Shown here piece by piece: positions 1 to 9,643 of a stretch of 64,000 bases of DNA. Below the pieces are notes generated by a model that searched no databases, had not been told where the DNA came from, and worked only from the letters and a program-made list of their open reading frames with translations. Position 1 is the stretch's first letter. Each line of letters starts with the position of its first letter. Position numbers and translations under genes: made by a program. The stretch is from Kistimonas asteriae (lineage in GTDB: Bacteria; Pseudomonadota; Gammaproteobacteria; Pseudomonadales; Endozoicomonadaceae). Location of the stretch: the NCBI RefSeq assembly GCF_018263925.1, contig NZ_JAEVHF010000011.1, forward strand, positions 124,640 to 188,639, given 5' to 3'.

Positions 1-453
1 AGCGATGCTCACAAAAAAGTCGCCATTGCCATCGCCCAGATGTGGAAAAAAGCCCTCGGCGTGAAAGTCACCCTGGAAAACCAGGAATGGAAAACTTTCC
101 TGGATACCCGTCGCGAAGGCCGCTTTGACGTTTCCCGCGCCGGCTGGATCGGTGACTACAATGAAGCCTCAACCATGCTCAGCCTGCTGATGACAGAAAA
201 CGGCAACAACTATGCCCGTTGGAGCAACAGTGAGTATGACAACCTGCTGAACAAGGCCATGACGGTCGCCGACGAAAGCCACCGCGCCGAGCTCTACCAG
301 CTGGCCGAACAGCTGATTGCCGAGGAAATGCCGGTGGCACCGGTTTACCAGTACGTCACAGGCCGTCTGGTAAAAAGCTACGTCGGTGGCTACCCCATGA
401 ATAACCCGGAAGACAATGTACTGGCCAAAGATCTTTACATCATGGCCCACTGA
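1..453 (+). CDS. oppA: Oligopeptide-binding protein OppA, C-terminal part
   Basis: This is the 3' end of a periplasmic solute-binding protein; the frame is open from base 1, so the start lies outside the window. The 150 visible residues match the end of enterobacterial OppA closely, including the stretch LGVKVTLENQEWKTFLDTR, the RAGWIGDYNE segment and the terminal LVKSYVGGYP and NPEDNVLAKDLYI. In this family (SBP_bac_5) the protein binds short peptides in the periplasm and delivers them to the OppBC channel. The downstream genes oppB, oppC, oppD and oppF follow in the classical order. The cut at base 1 is the window edge, not a truncation of the gene. Confidence 0.95.
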   Translation, partial: SDAHKKVAIAIAQMWKKALGVKVTLENQEWKTFLDTRREGRFDVSRAGWIGDYNEASTMLSLLMTENGNNYARWSNSEYDNLLNKAMTVADESHRAELYQLAEQLIAEEMPVAPVYQYVTGRLVKSYVGGYPMNNPEDNVLAKDLYIMAH

Positions 454-478
454 CCCCTGACACACGCTGAACAGTTCC

Positions 479-501
479 CCCTTCCCCACTATGGGGAAGG
501 G
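479..501 (+). promoter_or_regulatory. Intercistronic hairpin between oppA and oppB
   Basis: A perfect 9-bp stem, CCCTTCCCC / GGGGAAGGG with a 5-base loop, lies between the oppA stop and oppB. No run of T follows it, so it is not a simple intrinsic terminator. Hairpins here in binding-protein operons usually protect the upstream message and lower permease expression; that role is inferred. Confidence 0.6.
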
Positions 502-563
502 ATCTGACTCCCAGACACGTCTGTCGCAAGTGCGGGTCATGTGCCGCCTGATAAGGTCACTGT

Positions 564-1487
564 ATGCTGAAATTCATCATCAAGCGTCTGGCGATTGCCA
601 TACCGACGTTACTGGTACTGATCACCATTTCATTCTTCCTGATGCAAATGGCGCCCGGTAGCCCGTTTACCGGGGAGCGCGCCCTGCCGCCGGAAATCCT
701 CAAGAATATCGAGGCCAAGTACCACCTCGACAAACCCCTCTACCAGCAATATTTCTACTATTTACGCGATCTTGCCCACGGCGATCTCGGGCCCTCCTTC
801 AAGTACAAGGATTACACCGTCAATGAACTGGTGGGCCAAAGTTTCCCGGTTTCCCTGAAAATTGGGGTGGCGGCCTTTATTGTTACGGTGCTTGTCGGTG
901 TTGGCGCGGGGACACTCGCAGCATTGAAACAGAACAGCTGGGTCGATTATCTGGTCATGTCACTGGCGATGACCGGCGTTGTCCTGCCCTCGTTCGTCAT
1001 AGCGCCGCTGTTAGTGCTGGTGTTTGCCGTAACACTTCACTGGTTGCCTGCTGGCGGCTGGCATGACGGCAGCTGGCAATACATGGTACTGCCGGTAACC
1101 GCCATGGCGATTCTCTATATTGCCGCCATTGCCCGGATCCAGCGCAGCAGCCTGATCGAAGTACTGAGCAGTAACTTCATCCGGACGGCCAAGGCCAAAG
1201 GCCTGCCTTTTCACCACATCATCCTGCGACACGCCTTGCGTCCGTCACTGCTGCCGGTGGTGTCCTATATGGGACCGGCGTTTGTCGGCATTATCACGGG
1301 CTCCGTAGTGATTGAGACCGTGTTTGGCCTCCCCGGTGTCGGCCAGCATTTTGTCAACGGCGCACTAAACCGGGATTATTCCCTGGTACTCGGACTGACC
1401 ATCATCATTGGCGCACTGACCATCCTGTTCACAGCGATTGTCGATATTCTCTACGCCGTCATTGATCCCAAGATACGCTATGAGTAA
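564..1487 (+). CDS. oppB: Oligopeptide ABC transporter permease OppB
   Basis: Inner-membrane permease of the Opp peptide importer, 307 residues, about the same as E. coli OppB (306). It has the family's N-terminal membrane segment (about residues 9-28), a periplasmic loop with the LDKPLYQQYFYYLRDLAHGD region, and further membrane helices. The cytoplasmic EAA loop that contacts the ATPases is present (IRTAKAKGL..HHIILRHALRPSLLPV, about residues 212-240). It pairs with OppC to form the channel. The ATG at 564 follows a weak AAGG-like ribosome site. The gap to oppA holds a hairpin, and oppC starts immediately downstream. Confidence 0.96.
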   Translation: MLKFIIKRLAIAIPTLLVLITISFFLMQMAPGSPFTGERALPPEILKNIEAKYHLDKPLYQQYFYYLRDLAHGDLGPSFKYKDYTVNELVGQSFPVSLKIGVAAFIVTVLVGVGAGTLAALKQNSWVDYLVMSLAMTGVVLPSFVIAPLLVLVFAVTLHWLPAGGWHDGSWQYMVLPVTAMAILYIAAIARIQRSSLIEVLSSNFIRTAKAKGLPFHHIILRHALRPSLLPVVSYMGPAFVGIITGSVVIETVFGLPGVGQHFVNGALNRDYSLVLGLTIIIGALTILFTAIVDILYAVIDPKIRYE

Positions 1488-1493
1488 TTGCTG

Positions 1494-2432
1494 ATGTCGT
1501 TAACCAATAACAAGTCCGGCCCCATACTCAATACCGGCGCCATGGAAGCACTGGCGGACAAACTCACCCCGTCCATCGAAATCGAAGGACGCAGTCTTTG
1601 GGCAGATGCTAGGGCCCGATTCTTAAGAAACCGGGCTGCCATTGCCAGTCTGGTCATTCTGACCCTGATCGGTCTGCTGGTGATCTTCGGCCCGATGCTC
1701 AGCCCTTACAGCTACGATGAAATTGACTGGGCCAACATGTCAGTTCCCCCCAGCCTGGACAGCAGCCACTGGTTCGGTACCGACAGTTTGGGACGAGACC
1801 TGTTTGTCCGCACCCTGATGGGCGGCAGAATCTCCTTTATGGTCGGCATCATGGGTGCCCTGGTAGCCGTTCTGATTGGCACGCTGTATGGCGCCATCGC
1901 CGGCTTCAACGGCGGCAGAACCGACAGTATCATGATGCGAATACTGGAGATTCTTCAGTCTTTCCCATTCATGTTCCTGGTCATCCTGATGGTGACGTTC
2001 TTTGGCCGCTCAATCCTCCTGATCTTCATCGCCATTGGCGCGGTCTCCTGGCTGGATATGGCGCGTATTGTGCGCGGCCAGACCCTGAGCCTGAAAAACA
2101 AGGAGTTCATTGAAGCGGCGAGAGTCTGCGGTACGCCCACCCATCGCATGATCCTGCAGCATATCGTGCCCAACGTACTGGGTATTGTGGTGGTGTATGC
2201 CTCCCTGCTGGTGCCGGGCATGATTCTGTTCGAATCCTTCCTCAGCTTCCTGGGACTCGGCGTTCAGGAACCCATGACCAGCTGGGGCGCACTGGTCAAC
2301 GAAGGCGCCCAGGCCATGGAAGTGGCCGCCTGGCAACTGGCGTTCCCGGTCACCTTCCTGGTGATAACCCTGTTCTGTTTCAATTTCGTGGGTGACGGTC
2401 TGCGCGACGCCCTGGATCCCAAAGACCGTTGA
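1494..2432 (+). CDS. oppC: Oligopeptide ABC transporter permease OppC
   Basis: Second membrane subunit of the Opp importer, about 312 residues. The N-terminal cytoplasmic tail ([19 protein letters not shown]) leads into a first membrane helix near residues 48-70. The signature [21 protein letters not shown] and the EAA loop ([23 protein letters not shown]) are typical of OppC/DppC. ATG 1494 is preferred; a TTG two codons upstream (1488) is also open. It begins right after the oppB stop, and its stop region overlaps the ribosome-binding region of oppD, so translation is probably coupled. Confidence 0.95.
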   Translation: MSLTNNKSGPILNTGAMEALADKLTPSIEIEGRSLWADARARFLRNRAAIASLVILTLIGLLVIFGPMLSPYSYDEIDWANMSVPPSLDSSHWFGTDSLGRDLFVRTLMGGRISFMVGIMGALVAVLIGTLYGAIAGFNGGRTDSIMMRILEILQSFPFMFLVILMVTFFGRSILLIFIAIGAVSWLDMARIVRGQTLSLKNKEFIEAARVCGTPTHRMILQHIVPNVLGIVVVYASLLVPGMILFESFLSFLGLGVQEPMTSWGALVNEGAQAMEVAAWQLAFPVTFLVITLFCFNFVGDGLRDALDPKDR

Positions 2433-2443
2433 TGGAGTACCCG

Positions 2444-3418
2444 ATGAATCTGCTGGATGTCAAAGATCTGCGTGTTCACTTTTCAACCCCTGACGGGGAA
2501 GTGACCGCAGTTAACAATCTGAATTTTTCTCTTAAGGCGGGTGAAACCCTAGGGATTGTCGGCGAGTCAGGTTCCGGTAAGAGCCAGACCGCCTTTGCCA
2601 TCATGGGTCTGCTCGCCAAAAACGGACAGGCCATGGGATCAGCCCAGTTTGAAGGGGAAGAGATCCTTAACCTGCCGGAGAAAGTGCTCAATAAAATCCG
2701 GGCGGAGAAAATCGCCATGATTTTCCAGGATCCCATGACCTCCCTGAACCCTTACATGAAAGTCGGCAAGCAGCTGATGGAAGTTCTGATGCTGCACAAA
2801 GGCATGAGCAAAGACGCCGCGTTTGCTGAATCCGTCAGGATGCTCGACGCGGTCAAAATGCCTGAATCCCGACAGCGAATGGCCATGTATCCTCATGAGT
2901 TTTCCGGCGGCATGCGACAGCGGGTCATGATTGCCATGGCGTTGCTGTGCCAGCCGAAACTCCTGATTGCCGATGAGCCCACAACGGCACTGGACGTGAC
3001 GGTACAGGCGCAGATCATGGCGTTATTGAATGAACTGAAACAGGACTTTAACACCGCCATCATCATGATCACCCATGACCTGGGCGTAGTCGCAGGCATC
3101 TGTGACAAGGTGCTGGTCATGTATGCCGGCCGCACCATGGAGTATGGCTCTACCCGGGATATTTTCTATGCGCCTGAGCACCCATACACCATTGGACTAC
3201 TGGAATCGATTCCACGCATTGATAACAGCGACGCCACATTGCCAACGATTCCTGGTAACCCCCCCAACCTGCTCAGGCTGCCTGAAGGTTGCCCGTTTCA
3301 GGATCGCTGCCCCCATGTCATGACAGAATGCAGGGAATCAGCCCCCGTACTTACAACCCATGGCGATCGTCAAAAAGCCTGTTACTGGACCCACAAGACG
3401 ACGGAGGATGTCTTATGA
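2444..3418 (+). CDS. oppD: Oligopeptide ABC transporter ATPase OppD
   Basis: One of the two ATPases powering peptide import, at the cytoplasmic face of OppBC. Walker A is [10 protein letters not shown], the Q-loop region reads [12 protein letters not shown], the ABC signature is FSGGMRQRV, Walker B is [12 protein letters not shown] and the switch histidine is in ITHDLGVV. The C-terminal oligopeptide-type extension carries the cysteine cluster ([14 protein letters not shown]) common in OppD/DppD. ATG 2444 is chosen over the TTG/ATG at 2429/2432 because GGAG lies 5-8 bases before it and the family N-terminus starts at [13 protein letters not shown]. The stop overlaps the oppF start (ATGA), so the pair is translationally coupled. 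Confidence 0.95.
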   Translation: MNLLDVKDLRVHFSTPDGEVTAVNNLNFSLKAGETLGIVGESGSGKSQTAFAIMGLLAKNGQAMGSAQFEGEEILNLPEKVLNKIRAEKIAMIFQDPMTSLNPYMKVGKQLMEVLMLHKGMSKDAAFAESVRMLDAVKMPESRQRMAMYPHEFSGGMRQRVMIAMALLCQPKLLIADEPTTALDVTVQAQIMALLNELKQDFNTAIIMITHDLGVVAGICDKVLVMYAGRTMEYGSTRDIFYAPEHPYTIGLLESIPRIDNSDATLPTIPGNPPNLLRLPEGCPFQDRCPHVMTECRESAPVLTTHGDRQKACYWTHKTTEDVL

Positions 3419-4419
3419 GCACAAGACAGCCGATTCTCCAGGTGAAGGACGTCCGGGTTCATTTTCCCGTACCGAAATCACGCGATTGGCCATGGGATCC
3501 CATGCCCATGCTGAAAGCGGTTGATGGCGTCAGTTTTGATCTTTATGCGGGCGAAACGCTGGGTATTGTGGGTGAATCCGGTTGTGGCAAATCCACTCTG
3601 GCGCGCGCGCTCATTGGTTTGGTGAAAACCCGGTCTGGCAAGATTTTCTGGCAAAACCAGAATTTAGTCGGCTGTGACGACAAGACGTTCCGCACCGTCC
3701 GGAAAGATATCCAGATGATCTTCCAGGATCCGCTGGCGTCACTGAATCCCAGGATGACCATTGGCGACATCATCGCTGAACCTCTTCGCAACTATTATCC
3801 GGATATGCCCCGGGAAGACATACGACAACAGGTTCGCCAGATGATGGATCGCGTAGGCCTGCTACCCAATGTCATCAACCGTTATCCCCATGAGTTTTCC
3901 GGCGGACAGTGCCAACGGGTTGGTATCGCCCGGGCACTGATTCTCAAACCAAAACTCGTTATCTGTGACGAGCCGGTCAGCGCGCTGGATGTGTCGATTC
4001 AGGCACAGGTGGTGAATCTGCTGAAAGAGCTGCAGGAGGCCATGGGGCTTGCGCTGATATTCATCGCCCATGATCTGAGCGTGGTGAAACATATCAGCGA
4101 CCGTGTGCTCGTCATGTACCTGGGTAACGAAGCCGAGTTGGCGACAGCAGACGCGTTATACAGTAATCCCCGGCATCCCTATACCAGGGCACTCCTCAGT
4201 GCGATACCAGTCCCTGATCCGGACAAGGAAAAAGGCAAACAGATTGAGTTACTGGAAGGCGATTTACCCTCGCCTATCTCACCACCGTCCGGCTGTGTCT
4301 TCAGGACCCGCTGCCCTATTGCCCTGGCCTCCTGCGCTGAAAGCAAACCGGATGCCGTAATCCTCAACGACTCCCAACACAGAGTCGCTTGTTTGCGAGC
4401 AGATTTCACACCTGGATAA
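3415..4419 (+). CDS. oppF: Oligopeptide ABC transporter ATPase OppF
   Basis: Second ATPase of the Opp importer, 334 residues. Walker A is [12 protein letters not shown], the signature [15 protein letters not shown], Walker [13 protein letters not shown], with the H-loop in [13 protein letters not shown]. The C-terminal extension has cysteines ([14 protein letters not shown]) as in OppF/DppF. ATG 3415 overlaps the oppD stop and has a strong GGAGG site about 8 bases upstream; the frame is open further upstream, but that part lies inside oppD and is not family-like. This is the last gene of the operon; a convergent sensor kinase follows after 55 bases. Confidence 0.96.
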   Translation: MSTRQPILQVKDVRVHFPVPKSRDWPWDPMPMLKAVDGVSFDLYAGETLGIVGESGCGKSTLARALIGLVKTRSGKIFWQNQNLVGCDDKTFRTVRKDIQMIFQDPLASLNPRMTIGDIIAEPLRNYYPDMPREDIRQQVRQMMDRVGLLPNVINRYPHEFSGGQCQRVGIARALILKPKLVICDEPVSALDVSIQAQVVNLLKELQEAMGLALIFIAHDLSVVKHISDRVLVMYLGNEAELATADALYSNPRHPYTRALLSAIPVPDPDKEKGKQIELLEGDLPSPISPPSGCVFRTRCPIALASCAESKPDAVILNDSQHRVACLRADFTPG

Positions 4420-4433
4420 GGCCTTCATCACTA

Positions 4434-4462
4434 CCTGGTTCCTGTCGTCCACAGGATCCAGG
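4434..4462. terminator. Hairpin between convergent oppF and sensor kinase
   Basis: CCTGGTTCCTGT and ACAGGATCCAGG form a 12-bp stem with one mismatch around a 5-base loop, midway between two convergent stops. T-runs are poor on both strands, so termination in either direction is plausible but not certain. Confidence 0.5.
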
Positions 4463-4474
4463 GTAACACCGGGG

Positions 4475-7400
4475 CTATAGAACGATCGGGGTCTCCATCT
4501 CTGAAGTAAAACGATGACAAAGATTTTCAAGTCGATCGAAACTGAACGTACGACATAAAAAATCTATCAGTCTGGCAAGCTGTCGGGTACCTTTATGAAC
4601 CTGTAACTCTCCCACCACTTTCATTATCTGATGGATATCGCCCAGTTCTGCAGCCTTGGACAATACAACAAAGAGACTTAGATCCAGTTTGATATCATGC
4701 GATGAATAGAAAGCACTGATATTATCAAAGCTTTTCGTAATGCATGTTTCTACCAAACAGATGAATTGTTCAAGCGTGAACGGATTGGTCAGGTAGCCAT
4801 CAAAACCATCCCCCTGAATATGACGGGAGAAAGACTTGTGGGTTTCTGAAAACATGGCAATGAACCATACCCTCTCATCCTCCCGCATAGCCCTGACCGT
4901 TTTCATCACTTCCAGATCATGGCTGACGGGCACAGTATCAGCCAGTAAAACCATATCGAGCGACTGTCTACGTATTTCAGAGAGAGCTGCATCAAGGTTT
5001 GCTGCCTGGTATACGATCCCGCCAGTATGATCCAGACAGGTAACAATAATCTCTCGATGTGCCTGGGAAGGATCAACAACCAACACTCTCAATGCACTTG
5101 CTGTCTCTCCCACACCGAGGTCACCGCTTGGATCGATAACGGCCTGAGTCATAGCGTCAGGGGTTGCCATGGTTGAAGCTGTCAGCGGCAAGCTGAAATT
5201 AAAGGTGCTGCCACATCCCGGCTGACTACTCACACTGAGCTCCCCACCTAAAGCGTTAACCAGCCAACGACTGATAGCCAGCCCCAGCCCGGTTCCTCCT
5301 GGATGACTGCGGGCATTAATTTGCAGAAAAGGGGCAAAGATATGCTGCTGATCATCCTGGGCAATACCAATGCCACTGTCACAGACAGAAAACGAAACCT
5401 GTCGTTCATCAAGTGATAATGTCAGCATGACATAACCACTCTCCGTAAACTTGATGGCATTGCCTAACAGATTGATGAGAATCTGGCGTAATTTGGTGGG
5501 ATCCGTCACGATCAAATCAGGTAAACCACTATCCACCACAACCCTAAGATCCAGCCCTTTCGATTCAGCACGCTGTCCGACGATACGCTTGACACTTTCA
5601 ACCAGCTTCTGAAGCTCTACCGGCACCATACGTACCTTGACACCATTGGCCTCCATTTTGGACAAATCCAGGATGTCGTTGATCATGGTCAGCAGATGCT
5701 GGCCGCTACTCTCTATGGCCAGTAAACTCTCGCGCTGCTGTTGTGTCAGGGGTGTTTTTTTCAGCAGGATCTGGGTATATCCCAGCACCCCATTCAACGG
5801 TGTGCGCAACTCATGACTCATGTTTGAAAGGAATACGCTTTTGGCATGGTCTGCTACCTGCGCATCATCACGGGCCTGCCGTAACGCAGCTTCGGTTGTT
5901 TTTCGCTCTGTGCTATCCCTGACAGCAATGGAAACCAGACGCTCGTCATCAATATCCAGTCGATTACAGGTAATGTCGGCCGGGAAGCTCATTCCCTGCC
6001 GGGTTTGCAGGGTCGTTTCAAATCCAGCGACTGGCTCATTGCTTACAGCCCGGTAAACCAGCTCCGCAATATTGCCGCCCTCCTCTGAGGTTCCCAAAAT
6101 CGCCAGCGAATGCCCCAGCAACGCCTTTCGGTCATAACCGAACAACTCTTCAGCCCGGGCATTGGCCATAGTGATGTCACCGGCATCCGTGGCAATCACC
6201 ATCGCATCTGGCGCTGACTCCAGTAAGCTGCGAAAGCGCCGGGAATCACTGACAATATTAGTAATGTCATGGGCCATGCCTTCCATCCCGGAAATACGCT
6301 TGTCCGGCTCAATCACCGGCACACCAATGACCTCCATCGTGCGCAAAGTGCCGTCCCTGTGTGGCATGTCCAGCTGCATGAATCGATCCATCGCCCGGCC
6401 CAAAAGAACATCATTCATGACGCACTTGCCGTCTGCATCCAGCGCATATGCCTGAAACAGTTCCGCCTGACGCGCCAGAAACTCCGTCGGCGTATATCCC
6501 AGAATCTCTGATATGGATGGACTGACATACGTCATACGGCCCGTGGCATCAAAGACAAAATAGACATACTTGCCCCGTAACCGCTCAGCAATACGGCTGA
6601 TATTGCTGGCCCGCAGTTGACGAAGGCTCTCTTCCCGATCTTCCAGCCGTCTGCCCATGGTCGACAGGGTTCTGGCCAGGTGGCCCGTTTCATCATCCGC
6701 ATAACTGTCGGTATCCATCAGCCAGACGCCATCGCCCAAACGCCGAACAGCCTGGCGAAGACGCGCCAACGGACGGGTGATCGTGCTGGACACCTTGCAG
6801 ATACAGCAACTGATGACAACCAATGACAGAATCATCAAAACGGCACTCACAATCGCATAGCGTATATGCTCAGCCAGTGCAGCCGTTTCCCGTATCTTGA
6901 CCACCAGTGCCCACCCGGATACCGGTACAGGACTGGAGAAATACCAGACTCGCCAGTGCTTATACTTGTCCGTCGTGTGCGCCTCCTGACCATCACGCAA
7001 GGGGCCATTAATCAGTGCTTCAAGCGCTGGTGCCCCGAGCCTTCGTGCTGTATCCAGAAACGTTCGATCAACAATCGTGGAGCGAATATCGGAATGAATG
7101 AAATTTCCCTGCCGGTCAACAAGGACAAATTTCAGTTTTCTGGGATTATCCTCTTTTAACAAATTGACCAGGTCGGAAACCCTCACCAGCAGGCCTATAC
7201 CTCCTCCCTGCTCCAGTGGCTGATGGTGGAATATGACCTTTTGTGTAGAAAACGGGATATCAATCGGATGACTCCAGCTGCTGCGATAGGGATACGTCTC
7301 CGGAAACTGCCATGTATCAATCATCCGGTTGGTCACAAGCTGGTTATCCACAAGCTGGTAAAGTAACGGTTCATCATGCCTATCCGGATCATTCATCACG

Positions 7401-7705
7401 ATCCCGTATATCAAGGGGTTTTCTTCCAGTATCTCCTTAACGATTGGCAGCACCCCATATTTGGCGCCAGGTAAGGTGGCATAACGGAGATAGCGATTCA
7501 GGGAAACGCCCTGCAGTTGAATCTGACGTAACTGGGTATCAATCGATTCTGCGTAGTATCGAGCCTCATCAAACAGAATCTCTTCTAAATCATGACGGGA
7601 AAGAATGAATGTGTGGTAGATGTGAAGGCCGCTAATCAATCCATAGAGCAGGGTAATCGGGACAATGGTAAACAGAATGATCTTGTTCCGGATCGACGAC
7701 CACAT
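4475..7705 (-). CDS. Membrane hybrid sensor histidine kinase with degenerate receiver
   Basis: A 1076-residue sensor kinase. Membrane helices near residues 8-33 and 283-307 bracket a periplasmic domain of about 250 residues that looks like a Cache-type ligand sensor (FVLVDRQGNFIHS, VPVSGWALVV). A HAMP segment (about 310-360) and two PAS domains (about 375-490 and 495-610) follow. The HisKA box has the phospho-acceptor H631 (MSHELRTPLNG), then N-box (LINLLGNAIKF), G1 (DSGIGI) and G2 (GGTGLGLAIS). The C-terminal receiver (about 880-990) is abnormal: the aspartate position reads A922 with D923 beside it, and the conserved Lys of the K-P-F motif is N974. A helical tail with no obvious HPt histidine ends the protein. 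No response regulator gene is adjacent, so its partner is unknown. Confidence 0.9.
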   Translation of the reverse strand: MWSSIRNKIILFTIVPITLLYGLISGLHIYHTFILSRHDLEEILFDEARYYAESIDTQLRQIQLQGVSLNRYLRYATLPGAKYGVLPIVKEILEENPLIYGIVMNDPDRHDEPLLYQLVDNQLVTNRMIDTWQFPETYPYRSSWSHPIDIPFSTQKVIFHHQPLEQGGGIGLLVRVSDLVNLLKEDNPRKLKFVLVDRQGNFIHSDIRSTIVDRTFLDTARRLGAPALEALINGPLRDGQEAHTTDKYKHWRVWYFSSPVPVSGWALVVKIRETAALAEHIRYAIVSAVLMILSLVVISCCICKVSSTITRPLARLRQAVRRLGDGVWLMDTDSYADDETGHLARTLSTMGRRLEDREESLRQLRASNISRIAERLRGKYVYFVFDATGRMTYVSPSISEILGYTPTEFLARQAELFQAYALDADGKCVMNDVLLGRAMDRFMQLDMPHRDGTLRTMEVIGVPVIEPDKRISGMEGMAHDITNIVSDSRRFRSLLESAPDAMVIATDAGDITMANARAEELFGYDRKALLGHSLAILGTSEEGGNIAELVYRAVSNEPVAGFETTLQTRQGMSFPADITCNRLDIDDERLVSIAVRDSTERKTTEAALRQARDDAQVADHAKSVFLSNMSHELRTPLNGVLGYTQILLKKTPLTQQQRESLLAIESSGQHLLTMINDILDLSKMEANGVKVRMVPVELQKLVESVKRIVGQRAESKGLDLRVVVDSGLPDLIVTDPTKLRQILINLLGNAIKFTESGYVMLTLSLDERQVSFSVCDSGIGIAQDDQQHIFAPFLQINARSHPGGTGLGLAISRWLVNALGGELSVSSQPGCGSTFNFSLPLTASTMATPDAMTQAVIDPSGDLGVGETASALRVLVVDPSQAHREIIVTCLDHTGGIVYQAANLDAALSEIRRQSLDMVLLADTVPVSHDLEVMKTVRAMREDERVWFIAMFSETHKSFSRHIQGDGFDGYLTNPFTLEQFICLVETCITKSFDNISAFYSSHDIKLDLSLFVVLSKAAELGDIHQIMKVVGELQVHKGTRQLARLIDFLCRTFSFDRLENLCHRFTSEMETPIVL

Positions 7706-7845
7706 AGATTAAGGAATCCATACGCCTGTCAGTGCTGACTGATGAAATCCAGTCAGCCTAGTCGATGCCGGTCACTCGTGCCAAACAGGATGCCACACAG
7801 GCCGTTACCGGATGACCATCCACAGCCTGTGCGGTTATCCGTTTA

Positions 7846-9465
7846 TCAGGTGCTGACGAACTGTTCCCTCAACGCCAGCTTTTTCACTTTACCGGTGGCG
7901 GTATGGGGTAATTCCTGGACGAATATTACCTCGTCCGGTATCCACCACTGTGCCACCTTGCCTTCATACCAGGCCAGCAGACTTGCCTGGTCGAGTGACT
8001 CCCCTGCCTGTTTCACCACGATCAACAAGGGACGCTCATTCCACTTTTCATGAGGCACGGCGATAACCGCGGCTTCAGCCACACCGGGGTGACTCATGGC
8101 CAGGTTTTCCAGTTCGATGGAACTGATCCATTCACCACCGGATTTTATGACATCCTTACTCCGATCAGTAATGTGCAAATAACCTTCACTATCAATGGCA
8201 GCCACATCTCCAGTAGCAAACCAACCCTGACTATCATGGGTGTGGTGGGTTTCTGCTTCCCGTTGATAATAGGCTTGGCACACCCCCGGACCACGAACAT
8301 AGAGATCCCCGACGGCAACGCCATCATGCGGCAAACGCTCACCGGTATCGCTGACGATTTTCATCTCTACCCCAAAGATGGCGCGTCCCTGTGACAGGCG
8401 TAATGCGTCCTTGGTGTCCTGAGCCAACGCTGACAAGCTGGCCTTGAGATTATTCAAGGTGCCAATGGGACTCATCTCCGTCATCCCCCAGGCATGATGA
8501 GTATCCACACCGTATTCACGCAACCTATCCATAATACTTTGCGGGCAGGCTGCGCCACCGACAATGACCCGGCTCAGGCTGTCCAAGCCCTTTCCACTGT
8601 CTTTGAGGAAATTCAGTAACGCCAGCCAGACAGTCGGAACCCCCAGGGCCAGGGAAACCTGTTCCTGGGTAATCAGCTGATGCAAGGCTGCACCATCCCC
8701 CATCTTAGGCCCAGGTAATACCAGTCTTGCACCCGCCAGAGGCGCGGTATAGGGCAGGCCCCAGGCATTAACATGAAACATGGGCACCACCGGCATCACT
8801 ACATCACGGTCAGACAACCCCACCACCGAGGGCATCACCGCCGTGATAGCGTGAATCACGGTAGAACGATGACTGTAAAGCACGCCTTTGGGATGGCCTG
8901 TCGTGCCCGAGGTGTAGCAGAGTGAACTGGCTGTCTGTTCATCCAATACCGGCCATTCGTACGCATCCGATTCATCACTGATCAGTGCTTCATAACTGAT
9001 GGCATTCTTCAGTGTGGTGTCTGGCATCTGCGCCTGATCGGTCAGAACCACAAAACCTTCCACGCCGGTTAACTGTTCCTGCAAACCTTCCAGCAAGGGG
9101 ATAAACAGTGGGTCTGTAAATACCCAACGGTCCTCCGCATGGTTAATGATATAAGCCAGTTGATCCGTAAAGAGCCGGGGATTAATGGTATGTAACACGG
9201 CCCCAGAACAGGAGACACCGTAATAAAGCTCAAAATGGCGGAAATCGTTCCACGCCAGTGTGGCTATGCGATCTCCCTGCCGCATGCCCAGACGATCAAG
9301 GGCATTGGCCAGCTTGCGGGATCGTCGGAACGCATCACGATAGGTATAGCGGTGCTCAGGGTGATCATGGGTAACCGACACCACTTCCGATTCCGGAAAC
9401 GCCTGCTCGGCATACTTCATGATCATGCTGATCAATAACGGCTGGTCCATCATCAGGCCATGCAT
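7846..9465 (-). CDS. AlkK-like fatty-acyl-CoA ligase (AMP-forming)
   Basis: An AMP-dependent acyl-CoA synthetase of 539 residues, which would activate medium- or long-chain fatty acids to acyl-CoA through an acyl-adenylate. The adenylate motif is SLCYTSGTTGHPKGVLYSHRS. Further conserved parts are MFHVNAWGLPY, HAWGMTEMSP, GWFATGDVAAID and IKSGGEWISS, and the catalytic C-terminal lysine lies in LPHTATGKVKKLALRE. The sequence follows Pseudomonas AlkK nearly end to end and is of similar length, so a role in fatty-acid or alkane-derived acid use is likely. ATG 9465 has AGGAG about 10 bases upstream. A promoter and a palindrome lie just upstream. Confidence 0.92.
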   Translation of the reverse strand: MHGLMMDQPLLISMIMKYAEQAFPESEVVSVTHDHPEHRYTYRDAFRRSRKLANALDRLGMRQGDRIATLAWNDFRHFELYYGVSCSGAVLHTINPRLFTDQLAYIINHAEDRWVFTDPLFIPLLEGLQEQLTGVEGFVVLTDQAQMPDTTLKNAISYEALISDESDAYEWPVLDEQTASSLCYTSGTTGHPKGVLYSHRSTVIHAITAVMPSVVGLSDRDVVMPVVPMFHVNAWGLPYTAPLAGARLVLPGPKMGDGAALHQLITQEQVSLALGVPTVWLALLNFLKDSGKGLDSLSRVIVGGAACPQSIMDRLREYGVDTHHAWGMTEMSPIGTLNNLKASLSALAQDTKDALRLSQGRAIFGVEMKIVSDTGERLPHDGVAVGDLYVRGPGVCQAYYQREAETHHTHDSQGWFATGDVAAIDSEGYLHITDRSKDVIKSGGEWISSIELENLAMSHPGVAEAAVIAVPHEKWNERPLLIVVKQAGESLDQASLLAWYEGKVAQWWIPDEVIFVQELPHTATGKVKKLALREQFVST

Positions 9466-9505
9466 ACCCGTACTCCTGTTTTATTTTTCTTTTTCGTGAA
9501 AAATC

Positions 9506-9535
9506 AGTGTAACGGGCAGCCACGCCAGTAGACAA
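9506..9535 (-). promoter_or_regulatory. Candidate promoter of the acyl-CoA ligase gene
   Basis: On the minus strand a TTGTCT -35 box (9530-9535) and a TACACT -10 box (9506-9511) are separated by 18 bases, about 40 bases before the start codon. It is a sigma-70-like match by eye. Confidence 0.5.
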
Positions 9536-9551
9536 ATCACATCCTGTGATT
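9535..9551. promoter_or_regulatory. Perfect palindrome next to the acyl-CoA ligase -35 box
   Basis: AATCACA-TCC-TGTGATT is a perfect 7-base inverted repeat directly upstream of the -35 element. It looks like a dimer operator. It is not a CRP site, because the half-sites are inverted (TCACA-N3-TGTGA) relative to TGTGA-N6-TCACA. The regulator is unknown. Confidence 0.45.
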
Positions 9552-9584
9552 ACGAGAAATACATGTATTAACAGACGGAATGAA

Positions 9585-9615
9585 TAAAAAGAAACCGGCT
9601 GTCATCGCCGGTTTC
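9585..9615 (-). terminator. Intrinsic terminator of focA
   Basis: GAAACCGGC / GCCGGTTTC form a perfect 9-bp stem with a 7-base loop, followed on the minus strand by a T-rich stretch. It lies just past the focA stop. Confidence 0.85.
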
Positions 9616-9643
9616 CAAACAGCATCAACGCAACGAATCAAAC

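Noticed and set aside
7733..7756. GCTGACT / AGTCAGC inverted repeat after the acyl-CoA ligase gene as a terminator
   Set aside because: The stem is only 7 bp and has no T-run on the minus strand; left out as too weak.
9535..9551. CRP site at the acyl-CoA ligase promoter
   Set aside because: The half-sites are in the opposite order (TCACA-N3-TGTGA), so CRP would not be expected to bind.
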